Positions 42,988 to 52,137 of a DNA stretch of 64,000 bases are shown here, one piece after another. Source of the DNA: Acrocarpospora corrugata (GTDB lineage Bacteria; Actinomycetota; Actinomycetes; Streptosporangiales; Streptosporangiaceae); NCBI RefSeq assembly GCF_009687845.1, contig NZ_BLAD01000063.1:1-64000 (forward strand), in the 5' to 3' direction. A model generated the notes under the pieces. That model was not told the DNA's origin. It worked only from the letters and a program-made list of their open reading frames with translations, and ran no database searches. A program made the position numbers and the translations under genes. How positions within the stretch are numbered: the first letter of the stretch is position 1; the number at the start of each line of letters is the position of its first letter.

Positions 42988-43974
42988 ATGCGAAACAGAT
43001 TGATTCTCATGGTGTCCACGTTGGGTGTCGGAGGTGTGATCTTCGCCGCCATGCTGCACGCGGCCGACGCGGACACCCTGCAACCGGTGACAGTCCCCAG
43101 CGGAATGCAGACGCAGCCCGCACCGCCGGAGCCGACGATTCCGCCGAGTCCGGACAACTCCATGATCGTGAACTTCGAACCCCCGCTGGAGGCGCTGCCC
43201 CAGCTCACCAGCCTGGCCGACGCCGCCCTGCCGCTGGACGCCTACCGGCTCTCTCCTGAGCAGGCGGCGATCAGGAACCCGGTCTGGCTGAAGCTGGAGC
43301 AGAACTGCATGGCCGGATTCGGGCTGGAGGGAATCGTCGGGTCCAGGATCCGTGACGTACCCAGCCAGTCCCGGGTGGCCGGGCACCTGAGCGTCGTGAC
43401 GGCGCGGGAGAAGGGCTACCAGCCCACGGCGGCCGCACCGCCCGTGGTCGACCTGCCGGTCCGGACGAAGCTGTTCACCAGCGCGGACACCCAGGCCGCG
43501 ACCGGTATCTTCACCGGCTCGCTGACGAGCTACCAGGGCAAGCCGGTCCCGCAGGGAGGGTGCCGCCAGGCCGCCAGCGACATCATCAACGCCGGTGTCG
43601 GCTCGTTCGCCCTCGACCCCAGTGACCTGGCGTTCTCCTCCGGCTCGCTGACCACGAAGGACAGCAGGGTCCTGCGGGCCGCCAAGGGCTGGGCGGACTG
43701 CATGGCCAAGGCCGGCCTCTCCTACCAGTCTCCCGAGGATGCCGCGCAGGATCCGCGGTGGATGGCGGGGGAGCGGGGAAGCGCCGCGGAGAAGACCGCC
43801 GCCACCGCCGATGCCCAGTGCCGGGTGACCTCGGACCTCTCGCGCTACCAGGTCGCGGTGGAATCCGCGTACCAGAAGGTGCTGATCTCCAGGCACCAGA
43901 AGGACCTGGAGCGGGTCAGGGAGCAGATCGCCAAGCAGGTCGAGAACGCAGTGAAGGCCGCGAAGACGGCCTGA
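42988..43974 (+). CDS. Exported protein of unknown function
   Basis: A 328-residue protein with an N-terminal signal or anchor helix (RLILMVSTLGVGGVIFAAML), then a proline-rich segment (PSGMQTQPAPPEPTIPPSPD). The rest is mostly helical, with cysteines in EQNCMAGFGLEG, QGGCRQAASD, WADCMAKAGLSYQSPEDAA and DAQCRVTSDLSRY, probably two disulfides. It ends in a charged coiled coil (ISRHQKDLERVREQIAKQ). I do not recognise a named family; similar 'W..CM...G' secreted proteins are common in actinomycetes. The ATG at 42988 has GGAAG four bases before it. It starts 69 bases after the ricin-like gene. Confidence 0.65.
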   Translation: MRNRLILMVSTLGVGGVIFAAMLHAADADTLQPVTVPSGMQTQPAPPEPTIPPSPDNSMIVNFEPPLEALPQLTSLADAALPLDAYRLSPEQAAIRNPVWLKLEQNCMAGFGLEGIVGSRIRDVPSQSRVAGHLSVVTAREKGYQPTAAAPPVVDLPVRTKLFTSADTQAATGIFTGSLTSYQGKPVPQGGCRQAASDIINAGVGSFALDPSDLAFSSGSLTTKDSRVLRAAKGWADCMAKAGLSYQSPEDAAQDPRWMAGERGSAAEKTAATADAQCRVTSDLSRYQVAVESAYQKVLISRHQKDLERVREQIAKQVENAVKAAKTA

Positions 43975-44070
43975 GAGAGCTAGCGGCGGGGGGCGCAGGT
44001 GCCCGCCCCCCGCCGCGACCCGTCCCCACCGGAGACATGCCGCCACGCGGCGCGAAGAACCGGAGTGACA

Positions 44071-47000
44071 ATGCTCGGACGTGGGCCGACGCGGTCGGCC
44101 GCCCTACTGGCCGTTCCCCTCATGGCGGCCACCATCATCCTCCCCGTGTTCACCCCCAAGCCCGTCGAGGCCGCCGCCGTCCAGCGCCAGATCCAGCAGA
44201 CCGCCCCCAGGGACGTCCCGGCCGTCGACGACCGGCTCTCTTCCGTGAAACCGGCCGACAGGGACCGCGCGCTGGTCAAGGGATGGGCCGTGTCGACGGA
44301 TCTCGCGATGACGACCTCGGGCGACTCCACCGGCTTCCACGTGCTGGTCGCCGAGGCGAGCACCGGATATCAATGGCGCACTCTGGCGTCCCTCTCCGAA
44401 CCGGGGATGGACACCGACCAGTGGATCGGCAACGCCTGCGTGACCGGGTCGGGGGACCGGGTCGCGGTGGTCTACGCCCCCCGCCACTTCACCAACCGTC
44501 CAGAACTCTTCGCCCGCGGCGCCTTCGCCGCGATCGTCAAGGTGGCCGACGGCACGGTCGCCAAACTCAAGGACCAGGTGTCCCTGGCCTACTTCAATCC
44601 CGGGTGCGGCGCCGACGACGTGGTCGCCCTCACCCAGGGCGCGGTCGAGGAGCACCGGACCAGCCGGCTGCTCAGGGTGGAATCGGGGAGCGGGAAGACC
44701 TCCCGGGTGGCGGTGCTCCCCGGGCAGTACACCTCCGGAGTTCCGTACCAAGATGGCATCGTGGCCGCCACGGGGGCTGGCGTCATCGCCGTTTCGGGTT
44801 CGGGCCAGACCCGGACGCTGGCAAAAACGGGTTCTGTCCCCTTCGACGTGCACGTGGACAGTCAGGGTGGGGTGGTCTTCGCCGAGCAGGGGGCCGGCCA
44901 GGTCACCGTCAGGTACCACCACGACGGCAGGACCAGGACCCTCGCCACCGGAGCCCAGGGTGATCTCTCGGTTCAGGCGGGCAAGGCCGGGAAGATCTTC
45001 CTGCTGGGCCGGAGCCGACCGGCCGGAAGCCTGCCCGGCACGATGGCCGTGGTCGAGGGGTCCGCGCAGGGTCAGGTCTCGTCCCAGGGCGAGCTCGTCG
45101 TCACCAGTGCCGCCCGGCGGGGGCTGCGTCATGGGCTGGGCGGCGATCCCAAGGACACCGGAATCGACGGAGTCGGCCGCGACAACGGGACGGCCGAACC
45201 CGTCGACGTGGTGAGCGAGGTGCCCGCCACCAAGGCGAAGCTGACCTTCGAGGTCGCCGTGACGGCCAGGCCGGCGCCCGCGCTGGCCACCGGCGGCAAG
45301 CTGAACGCCCGCCTATCGACCGTACGGCAGGCGATCACCCTGGCCGAGGATCCGGTCGACGTGGGCTACACCTGCGCGGTTCCCCGCAACGACCCGAAGG
45401 TTCAGGTCTACCAGCCGCACTGGCGTCAGGTGGAGTGGGCCGTGGACCAGCTGGTGCAGGAGCGGCTGACGCTGACGCGGACTTGGCCGGGGATGGACGC
45501 CTGGTCCCCGCAGCAGATGTTCGATCCACCGGCCCTGCGGGGCGGCGGACGGGTGCCGACCAACATCATGCTGGGCATCCTGGCCCAGGAGTCCAACCTC
45601 TGGCAGGCCCAGCGGCGGGTGGCCGAAGGGGAAACCGGCAATCCGCTGGTGGGCAACTACTACGGGGTCAACGTCTACGACGCCAATCCCGCCAACGACT
45701 GGGACATCGACTTCTCCAAGGCGGACTGCGGGTACGGAATCTCGCAGCGGACGGACGGTATGCGCCTGGGCGGGCCCGGCCTGACAGCGCACGAGCAGAA
45801 GGCGGTGGCGCTCGACTACGTCACCAACATCGCGGCCGGGCTGAAGACCCTGTCCGAGAAGTGGAACCAGATCTGGGACGACTCCGCCGGCGCCGTGATC
45901 GCCAACAACGGCGACGAGGCGAAGCTGGAGAACTGGTACTTCGCCATCTGGGCCTACAACTCCGGCTGGCATCCGCTCGCCGCGGCGAACGGCAACGACG
46001 CCGACGGCCAGCCGAACAACGGGGCCTGGGGGGTCGGCTGGACCAACAATCCCTCCAATTCCATCTGGAAACCGGGACGCCGTCCGTTCCTGGACGGCAA
46101 CAGCTACGCCGACGCGGCCTCGCCGCAGTTCTGGCCGTACCAGGAGAAGGTGCTGGGCTGGGCGGCCTGGCCCATCACGAAGAGCTTCTGGGACCCCGCC
46201 CTGGGCAGGATGACCGACCAGGCCGGCTACAACGCCGCCTGGTGGAACGACGCCGCCTACCGTTCCCAGGTGGTCCCCGCGATCGCCGGGCCGGGCGGGA
46301 TCTACACGGTGGACGTGAACGCGTTCTGCCTCGCGCCCGGCGCCACCGGGCACAACAACTGCCAGCCGGGGACCACGAACTCGCAGAACCCGCCCGCCAG
46401 CACGGCCGGCACCTGCCTGCGCGCCGACTTCAAGTGCTGGTGGCACGTGCCGAAGGTGTGGAAGGGGAACTGCGCGCTCCTGTGCGGCAACGAGGGCACC
46501 ATCCGATACTCCGACACGGTCTGGGCCTCGACGGAACGGGAGGCGCCACGGGACTTCTGGTATCCGTGCAAGACACCCGGGCTGCCGGCCGGGGCGCTGA
46601 TCGTGGACGACGTGCCGACTTCCGCGCCGCCCATTCGGGGCGGCTGCGACAACAGCGGCTGGACCAACTCGGGCGCCTTCACCCTCGAATTCGGCAGGGA
46701 CGCGGCCGGAAAGACCCCGGCGAAGGCGGACTTCCAGCAGCTCGGCAACGGGTTCGGCGGCCATCAGTGGTTCGGGTACGCGCGAAACGCCAGCCACAAC
46801 GGGGAGGTGATGAGGGCCACCGGCACCTGGACGGTGGGCCAGCAGGTCACCGGGCTCCGGCAGGTCTTCGTGCACCTGCCCGACCACTACGGATACACCA
46901 GGCAGGCGCGGTACGACGTGCACACCGCACAGGGCATCCGGCCCCGGGTGATCACACAGCGCCCGGTCAAGGCCAACCCCGGACAGCAGGCGAACCGCTG

Positions 47001-47130
47001 GGTCTCGCTGGGGGTCTTCACCTTCTCCGGTACGGCGAAGGTCTCGCTCAGCACGCTCAACGGCAACGGGACGGGCGACGAGAGCGTGGTCTTCGACGCC
47101 GTCGCCTTCGCCCCCGTCTCCTGTCCCTGA
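44071..47130 (+). CDS. Large exported protein with lysozyme-like and golvesin-like domains
   Basis: A 1019-residue secreted protein. It has a signal peptide (SAALLAVPLMAATIILPVF), then a domain of about 400 residues with beta-propeller-like repeats. A lysozyme/transglycosylase-like domain follows, with the putative catalytic glutamate in IMLGILAQESNLWQAQRRV and the later DCGYGISQRTDGMR and WYFAIWAYNSGWHP. A cysteine-bearing region ends in a golvesin/CBM-like C-terminal domain (RQVFVHLPDHYGYTRQARYD, WVSLGVFTFSGTAKVSLST). The combination suggests cutting or binding cell-wall polymers. GGAG lies five bases before the ATG. It is third in the run of exported genes, 97 bases after the previous one and 25 before the next. 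Confidence 0.72.
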   Translation: MLGRGPTRSAALLAVPLMAATIILPVFTPKPVEAAAVQRQIQQTAPRDVPAVDDRLSSVKPADRDRALVKGWAVSTDLAMTTSGDSTGFHVLVAEASTGYQWRTLASLSEPGMDTDQWIGNACVTGSGDRVAVVYAPRHFTNRPELFARGAFAAIVKVADGTVAKLKDQVSLAYFNPGCGADDVVALTQGAVEEHRTSRLLRVESGSGKTSRVAVLPGQYTSGVPYQDGIVAATGAGVIAVSGSGQTRTLAKTGSVPFDVHVDSQGGVVFAEQGAGQVTVRYHHDGRTRTLATGAQGDLSVQAGKAGKIFLLGRSRPAGSLPGTMAVVEGSAQGQVSSQGELVVTSAARRGLRHGLGGDPKDTGIDGVGRDNGTAEPVDVVSEVPATKAKLTFEVAVTARPAPALATGGKLNARLSTVRQAITLAEDPVDVGYTCAVPRNDPKVQVYQPHWRQVEWAVDQLVQERLTLTRTWPGMDAWSPQQMFDPPALRGGGRVPTNIMLGILAQESNLWQAQRRVAEGETGNPLVGNYYGVNVYDANPANDWDIDFSKADCGYGISQRTDGMRLGGPGLTAHEQKAVALDYVTNIAAGLKTLSEKWNQIWDDSAGAVIANNGDEAKLENWYFAIWAYNSGWHPLAAANGNDADGQPNNGAWGVGWTNNPSNSIWKPGRRPFLDGNSYADAASPQFWPYQEKVLGWAAWPITKSFWDPALGRMTDQAGYNAAWWNDAAYRSQVVPAIAGPGGIYTVDVNAFCLAPGATGHNNCQPGTTNSQNPPASTAGTCLRADFKCWWHVPKVWKGNCALLCGNEGTIRYSDTVWASTEREAPRDFWYPCKTPGLPAGALIVDDVPTSAPPIRGGCDNSGWTNSGAFTLEFGRDAAGKTPAKADFQQLGNGFGGHQWFGYARNASHNGEVMRATGTWTVGQQVTGLRQVFVHLPDHYGYTRQARYDVHTAQGIRPRVITQRPVKANPGQQANRWVSLGVFTFSGTAKVSLSTLNGNGTGDESVVFDAVAFAPVSCP

Positions 47131-47155
47131 CGCGTCACGAAGGACGGTGTTGATC

Positions 47156-50065
47156 ATGAGGTCGAAGACGTCCCGCGCCCGGTGGAGAGTCATCGCGACC
47201 GCCCTGGCGGCGGTCACCGTGACCTTTGCCCCGCCGGCCGTGGCGCCGCGCGCGAACACGACGGAGGCGGCCGTGAGTCCGGCGAGCGTCCGGACCGACC
47301 CGAGCCCGGCTCCATCGGAGAAGACCCGGCCATACCGGCCAGTCGAGCCGAAAAAGAGCGAACTACACAAGGAGCTCGCGGGGAAACGGCCGGATTTCGG
47401 GCCGCGAGATCCCATCACCCAGGCGTGGGCGCGCGAGCAGATCTCCGCGGACGAATACGTGGATCTTTCCCTGAAACGGCTGGCCAGACCGGCGGACCTG
47501 CCGGGAAGGTTCCGTACGGAAGGGGAACTGCCCTCCTCCACGGGATTGGCGCTCGCCTACGCCCTCGACCAGCAGGGCAAGGCGTCGCCGGAGATGGCCA
47601 GGGCGGCCCGCCTGACCACCATTCCCGGCCCGCAGACACAGCTCGCCGCTCCGTGGACGGGGTGTGACGTTGAATACGAGTATTTTCTGGAAGTGTTCGA
47701 CTGCCAGAAGGTCGTCGGCGGCTTGTCCCGGCCGGTCTCGATCTACTACCGGATCGACGGCCTCACCGCACGGGACGGCGTGCCCGCGGTCGATGTCAAC
47801 AGCAACGGCGTGCCGGACGCCATCGACCGGTTCGCCGCCGACATGACGGCCGCGTGGGGAGCGTACGAGTCCTGGGGGTACACCTGGGCGCCCGGTTCGG
47901 TCAACGTCTTCTTCGGGATCGACTGGAACGGCCAGAATCCGGGGGTGACGTTACCCTTCGGGGACTACGGCACCGACGGGGCGAAGATCCTGCTGCCCTC
48001 CGACCCCGGACCCGACAGGTACACCTACCTCGCCTACCACGAACTCTTCCATGCCACGCAGTACCACTACATCCCCACCCCGGCACTGCTGCTCGATCTT
48101 CCCTCGGTGAACTGGTGGATGGAGGCGACGGCGGAGTGGGCCGCTCATCGGGCGTATAACCAGTTGGGCGCAAGCGCACCCGGCAGGAGTCTGTACGCCA
48201 GCTCGGTGAGTCAGTTCCTGGACCAACCCTCTCTGCCCGTCAACACCAGCACCTGGCCCTGGGAGGCGCACAAGCGTCAGTACGGCGCGTTCCTGCTGGC
48301 CCAGTACCTGACCGAGCAGACCGACCAGCATTTCATCCGCCGCACCTGGGAGATGATTCCGGTCCTGCTCCCGCTGGACGCCATAGCAAGCGTCCTCAGC
48401 GGGTACGGCCTGACCCTGCCCAACCAACTTGAAGGATTCTCCATAGCGACCTATCGGCTGGCGACCGACCACGCCGGTCTGAGCGGCTTCGTCGGTTCCG
48501 GTGTCGGTTACAGCGACCCGCACGCGCCCGGGGTCTGGGCGTCCACGTCAGCGTTCGCAGGACGCCCGAAGCGTTCCGCGGAGCGGACCATGTCGTGGGG
48601 CGGAACGACGAGCGGCTCGTTCGAGCTCGGCCCGAGCGGCGCGAGCTACGTTGAGTTCACTCCCACCGCGACCGGCCGGAGCAGAATCACCCTCACCCTG
48701 CAACCCGCACAGGGGACCATCCCGCTGGCCGTGTTCCGCCATGTGCTCGTCACGTGGCCAATCGCCGGGGGAGCGCCAACGGACACCCCCGTCCGATGGA
48801 TTCGCCCAGATGAGTCCGGACAAATCAGCATCGCCGTTGACCCGGGGCAAATGGCAACGTTGATCACGACGCGGACGGACATTGTCTCCTCCTCGCTGTC
48901 CGCGGCCAATGAGCTGACCAGGCAGCGGGTGGACTGGAGCGCGACGCTGGCGGCCGAGTCCACGACGCAGCCCAACACCGCGCTCGACACCATGTGGACG
49001 ACGCGCGCCAGCACGGCCGGGTGCGCCGACTGGAGCGGCGGCGACGCCGTCCAGTCGACTCGGCTGCCCAGCGGGAAACGGGCCTGGTTCTTCTCCGACA
49101 CCTTCCTCGGCGACCCGGCCAAACGCGGCGCCGGGAACGAGACCAGCTACATCCGCAACTCCGTCGTCGTCCAGAACGGCACGTCGCTGCGGACCATGAC
49201 CGGCGGAAGCACCTGCCGCGAAACCGACCAGAGCACCGACTTCTGGTCCCGGTACGCCAAGACCCCGGCCGGGGACGGCGGCCAGTACTGGACCGGGGAC
49301 GCCAAGGTCGTCCCGGGCGGCGAGGTGATCAAGTTCTACTACGAAGGGATCGGGGACGAGAACACGCGGGCGTCGTACGCGCGGATCCCCTTCGCGAACC
49401 TCGAAAGCGGCAGTGTGCTGTCGGTCACGCCGACCAACCTCAGGGACTGCTCGGCCCGGCCGCCGTACCCGGTCATCTGGGGGGCTTCGCTGCTGGACCA
49501 TGACGGGTACACCTACATCTACGGCTGGGAGGCCGACGGCGCCAATCCGCAGAAGTCCTTGTATCTCGCGCGTACGCCGAACGTCTCCCCGGCCGACGAT
49601 CTGGTGGACGAGAACCGCTGGCAGTATTTCGGCGGGACCTCAGGCGGGGCCGCGCAGTGGGTGGGGTCGTGTACGGGCGCCAAGCCGTTGCAGCCGAAGA
49701 CCGAGGCCGACTTCAGCGTGATCCGCCTCAACGGCAGGTTCTGGCTGGTCCACCACACTCCGGGACAGAACCCCGGAAAGATCGTGGCGATGCCGTCCTC
49801 GACCGTGTGGGGGTTCGGGGCGGACACGGTGGACCTCTACACGCCGCCGGAGGCACACCCGTCCCCGGCCCGCGCCACGGTCTACGGAGCGCGGGTTCAC
49901 CAGGACATCCTGTCCGGCACCGGGAAGGTCTCGGTCTCCTACACCGTCGGGACCACGGCCGCGAACGCGTCCTGCTTTCAGCGTGGTTACTATTTCCCCG
50001 ACGACCAGTACCCCCGTTTCGTCGATGTGCCGGTGACCGCGTTCTTCTCCACGACAGTGCTCTGA
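47156..50065 (+). CDS. Exported HExxH metallopeptidase-like protein with C-terminal propeller-like domain
   Basis: A 969-residue secreted protein. After the signal peptide (WRVIATALAAVTVTFAPPA) and a low-complexity linker comes a peptidase-like region. It has a calcium-type loop DVNSNGVPDAIDRFAADMTA, then the zinc motif HELFHATQYHY and a downstream glutamate in WWMEATAEWAAHRAYN, as in the MXAN_6640-like metalloproteases. The C-terminal 330 residues (AWFFSDTFLGDPAKRG, IRNSVVVQNG, VIWGASLLDHDGYTYIYGWE) look like the five-bladed propeller of DUF4185/DUF5005 proteins. The start is ambiguous: ATG 47156 is given, while TTG 47150 fits the AAGGA spacing better. It is co-transcribed with the preceding gene, with 25 bases between. 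Confidence 0.7.
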   Translation: MRSKTSRARWRVIATALAAVTVTFAPPAVAPRANTTEAAVSPASVRTDPSPAPSEKTRPYRPVEPKKSELHKELAGKRPDFGPRDPITQAWAREQISADEYVDLSLKRLARPADLPGRFRTEGELPSSTGLALAYALDQQGKASPEMARAARLTTIPGPQTQLAAPWTGCDVEYEYFLEVFDCQKVVGGLSRPVSIYYRIDGLTARDGVPAVDVNSNGVPDAIDRFAADMTAAWGAYESWGYTWAPGSVNVFFGIDWNGQNPGVTLPFGDYGTDGAKILLPSDPGPDRYTYLAYHELFHATQYHYIPTPALLLDLPSVNWWMEATAEWAAHRAYNQLGASAPGRSLYASSVSQFLDQPSLPVNTSTWPWEAHKRQYGAFLLAQYLTEQTDQHFIRRTWEMIPVLLPLDAIASVLSGYGLTLPNQLEGFSIATYRLATDHAGLSGFVGSGVGYSDPHAPGVWASTSAFAGRPKRSAERTMSWGGTTSGSFELGPSGASYVEFTPTATGRSRITLTLQPAQGTIPLAVFRHVLVTWPIAGGAPTDTPVRWIRPDESGQISIAVDPGQMATLITTRTDIVSSSLSAANELTRQRVDWSATLAAESTTQPNTALDTMWTTRASTAGCADWSGGDAVQSTRLPSGKRAWFFSDTFLGDPAKRGAGNETSYIRNSVVVQNGTSLRTMTGGSTCRETDQSTDFWSRYAKTPAGDGGQYWTGDAKVVPGGEVIKFYYEGIGDENTRASYARIPFANLESGSVLSVTPTNLRDCSARPPYPVIWGASLLDHDGYTYIYGWEADGANPQKSLYLARTPNVSPADDLVDENRWQYFGGTSGGAAQWVGSCTGAKPLQPKTEADFSVIRLNGRFWLVHHTPGQNPGKIVAMPSSTVWGFGADTVDLYTPPEAHPSPARATVYGARVHQDILSGTGKVSVSYTVGTTAANASCFQRGYYFPDDQYPRFVDVPVTAFFSTTVL

Positions 50066-50092
50066 CCCATCGGCCACGGAAGGGAGAGCCGG

Positions 50093-50419
50093 ATGCGTTC
50101 TGGCGGCTGGAGGGGCGTGCTGGGCGCGACCGCCCTGACGGTCGTCCTGGCCGCCTGCCAGATCCCTCGGTCCGCCATCTTCTCCGTCGTCAACGACTCG
50201 GCCGAGACCGTTGTGGTGACCCGGAGCGGAATGGTGTACGCGACCCTGCCGCCGACGCAGAGCCGTGACCTGTCCTTCCCCGAGAACAGGTGCGCCGCCG
50301 AGACCCCTCCGCCGGACGAGTTCAAGGCCACCTCGGCGAGTGGCCGGGAGTACGTCTACGGGCATCCCGCGTGCAACGGGAACACCTGGCGGATCGGGGT
50401 CTCCCCGTCCGGCCCGTAG
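50093..50419 (+). CDS. Small lipoprotein
   Basis: A 108-residue protein with a lipoprotein signal peptide: MRSGGWRGVLGATALTVVLA followed by AC, so the lipobox is VLAAC with the lipidated cysteine near residue 23. The mature part of about 85 residues is beta-rich (SAIFSVVNDSAETVVVTRSG) with two further cysteines (NRCAAETPP and HPACNGNTWR) that may pair. AAGGGAG lies six to eight bases before the ATG. It is the last of five co-directional exported proteins, 27 bases after the peptidase gene. No family was recognised. Confidence 0.72.
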   Translation: MRSGGWRGVLGATALTVVLAACQIPRSAIFSVVNDSAETVVVTRSGMVYATLPPTQSRDLSFPENRCAAETPPPDEFKATSASGREYVYGHPACNGNTWRIGVSPSGP

Positions 50420-50565
50420 ACGTCACCCTCGTCTGTTGACCCAGACGCAGGGCATGCTCACTTCCGGAGTGGCCGGGTCGGCCAGCGGGATCGTGAAGGT
50501 CTTGGCCGGCGCCGGGAGGACCAGACCGGCGGTGAGGTTGGCCAGCCCCCCAGCCCAGGCATGAA

Positions 50566-50581
50566 TCCCTCAAATGAGGGA
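50566..50581. terminator. Hairpin between convergent lipoprotein and WYL genes
   Basis: TCCCTCA (50566-50572) and TGAGGGA (50575-50581) form a perfect seven-base stem, 18 bases downstream of the WYL regulator stop on the minus strand. It can end transcription in either direction. Confidence 0.5.
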
Positions 50582-50599
50582 GTACCAGGGGATCTACTG

Positions 50600-51574
50600 T
50601 CAGGATGACACTCCGTAGCGGGTGGTGATCGCGGTGGCGCGGTTGCGCAGGGAGTCGCGCAACCACTGCGGGGCCAGGGCTTCCGCGTTCGTGGTGAGTT
50701 GCCAGAGTGCCCATTCGGCGTGTCTCGGGTCTTGGAAGGTCACCTCCAGGCGCAGCCAGCCGTCCGCGTCGGCTTCCTCGGCGAGGACGGACAGCGCTGT
50801 GCCCACCAGGTCCTCCCGCCGCCTTGGGTCCACCCGTACCAGCACGGTGACCTGGTCGCCGCCGGTCCGGAACCGCGTGCTGCGTTCCTGCCAGGCCCGG
50901 TCCAGGTCGACTCGGTCTGGTCGCTGTGCGGGTTCGGCGAGTTCCGTGGCGGCCAGGATCCGGGACAGCCGGTAGGTGCGGTCCGCGCCGGACCTCGTGG
51001 CCAGCAAGTAGCCCCGGTCGCGTACGGTGACCAGGCCGATCGGGTCCACCGTGCGCCACTTCGGGGCCTGGTCCACGGCCGCGTAGTGGATGAGCAGCTT
51101 GTGTCCGGCGAACACCGCGCGCAGGACCTCGGCCACGATGGCGTCAGGCACCTCCTCAGCGACCAGCCGACGCGAGAGGAGGTCGGTCTCCGGGTCGATG
51201 AGCAATCGCTCGGCCGCGCCGGCCGCGATGTCCCGATAGCTTTCGGGTAGCGCGTCAACCACCTTGAGCATCGCCGAAGCGAGCGCCGCGCCGAGGCCGA
51301 ACGCCTGCGCGCCGCGCCGCGATCCGGCGACCAGCAGGGCAAGGGCCTCGTCGTGGTTCAGTCCGGTGAGCTCGGTCCGGAAACCGGGCAGCAACGCGAA
51401 ACCGCCATGCCGGCCGCGTTCGGCGTAGACCGGGACGCCGGCCGCGGACAGCGCCTCGATGTCGCGCAGCACGGTGCGGGTGGATACCTCCAGCTCGCCG
51501 GCCAGCCCCGCCGCTGTCAGCCGACCGTGCTGCCGCAGCAGCAGCACCAGCGAGACCAACCGGTCGGCACGCAT
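50600..51574 (-). CDS. YafY-type transcriptional regulator with WYL domain
   Basis: A 324-residue regulator. The N-terminal HTH_11 winged helix occupies residues 1-60 (RADRLVSLVLLLRQHGRLTA, AGLAGELEVSTRTVLRDIEA). The WYL domain is at about 140-225 (LLIHYAAVDQAPKWRTVDPI then GLVTVRDRGYLLATRSGADR) and a C-terminal WCX-like part follows. WYL proteins sense small ligands or nucleic acid and often repress a neighbouring gene. It is divergent from the RidA gene with about 120 bases between, so RidA is the likely target. The ATG at 51574 has only a weak AGGG upstream. Confidence 0.87.
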   Translation of the reverse strand: MRADRLVSLVLLLRQHGRLTAAGLAGELEVSTRTVLRDIEALSAAGVPVYAERGRHGGFALLPGFRTELTGLNHDEALALLVAGSRRGAQAFGLGAALASAMLKVVDALPESYRDIAAGAAERLLIDPETDLLSRRLVAEEVPDAIVAEVLRAVFAGHKLLIHYAAVDQAPKWRTVDPIGLVTVRDRGYLLATRSGADRTYRLSRILAATELAEPAQRPDRVDLDRAWQERSTRFRTGGDQVTVLVRVDPRRREDLVGTALSVLAEEADADGWLRLEVTFQDPRHAEWALWQLTTNAEALAPQWLRDSLRNRATAITTRYGVSS

Positions 51575-51695
51575 ACGAAAACCCTACAGAAATACGTGAC
51601 ACAGGATGTCGTGATTTGCCTGGAGGCTTATCGACGTGGCTAACGAGCCGATCGACGTACGTAATGTCGACGAATCGAATGGAGCTGATGGGGCA

Positions 51696-52091
51696 ATGGA
51701 ACGAACTGCGGTCAACCCGTGGGCGTGGTCGGTGGAGATGGGGTACAACCAGGGCGAGATCGTCTCCGGGCACACCCGGACCCTGTACTGCGCCGGCCAG
51801 ACCGCGATGAGCGGCGACGGCAAGCCCCAGCATGCCGACGACATGGCGGCCCAGTTGGCGTTGAGCCTCGACAACCTGGAGGCCGTACTCGGCGAGGCCG
51901 GCATGTCCCTCGCGAACCTCGTCCGGCTCAACGTCTACACCACCGACGTCGACCGGCTCTTCGAGCACTACGGCGTGCTGGCGTCGCGGTTGGGCGCCGC
52001 CCGAGTGGCACCGTCCACCACGATGCTCGGAGTGGCACGGCTGGCGATCCCCGACCTGATGGTCGAACTTGAGGGGACCGCCGTCGCGTGA
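51696..52091 (+). CDS. RidA-family protein
   Basis: A 131-residue RidA/YjgF-type protein, a trimeric deaminase of reactive enamine/imine intermediates. Conserved parts are GHTRTLYCAGQTAMSGDGKP, QLALSLDNLEAVLGEAGMSL, LVRLNVYTTDVDRLFEHYG and the C-terminal LMVELEGTAVA. The usual catalytic arginine near position 105 is not obvious (MLGVARLAIPDLMVE has one at a similar place), so the activity may differ. The ATG at 51696 gives family length; the frame is open back to GTG 51636. It is divergent from the WYL regulator. Confidence 0.85.
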   Translation: MERTAVNPWAWSVEMGYNQGEIVSGHTRTLYCAGQTAMSGDGKPQHADDMAAQLALSLDNLEAVLGEAGMSLANLVRLNVYTTDVDRLFEHYGVLASRLGAARVAPSTTMLGVARLAIPDLMVELEGTAVA

Positions 52092-52137
52092 TGCGACCTC
52101 ACGAGTAACAGGCAGGTGGGTGATTCCGGTGCTCAGA

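Noticed and set aside
50443-50556. Minus-strand open stretch downstream of the WYL regulator (includes LVLPAPAKTFTIPLADPATP)
   Set aside because: It looks coding-like and might be the tail of a LysR- or dehydrogenase-type gene, but it has no start and no secure match.
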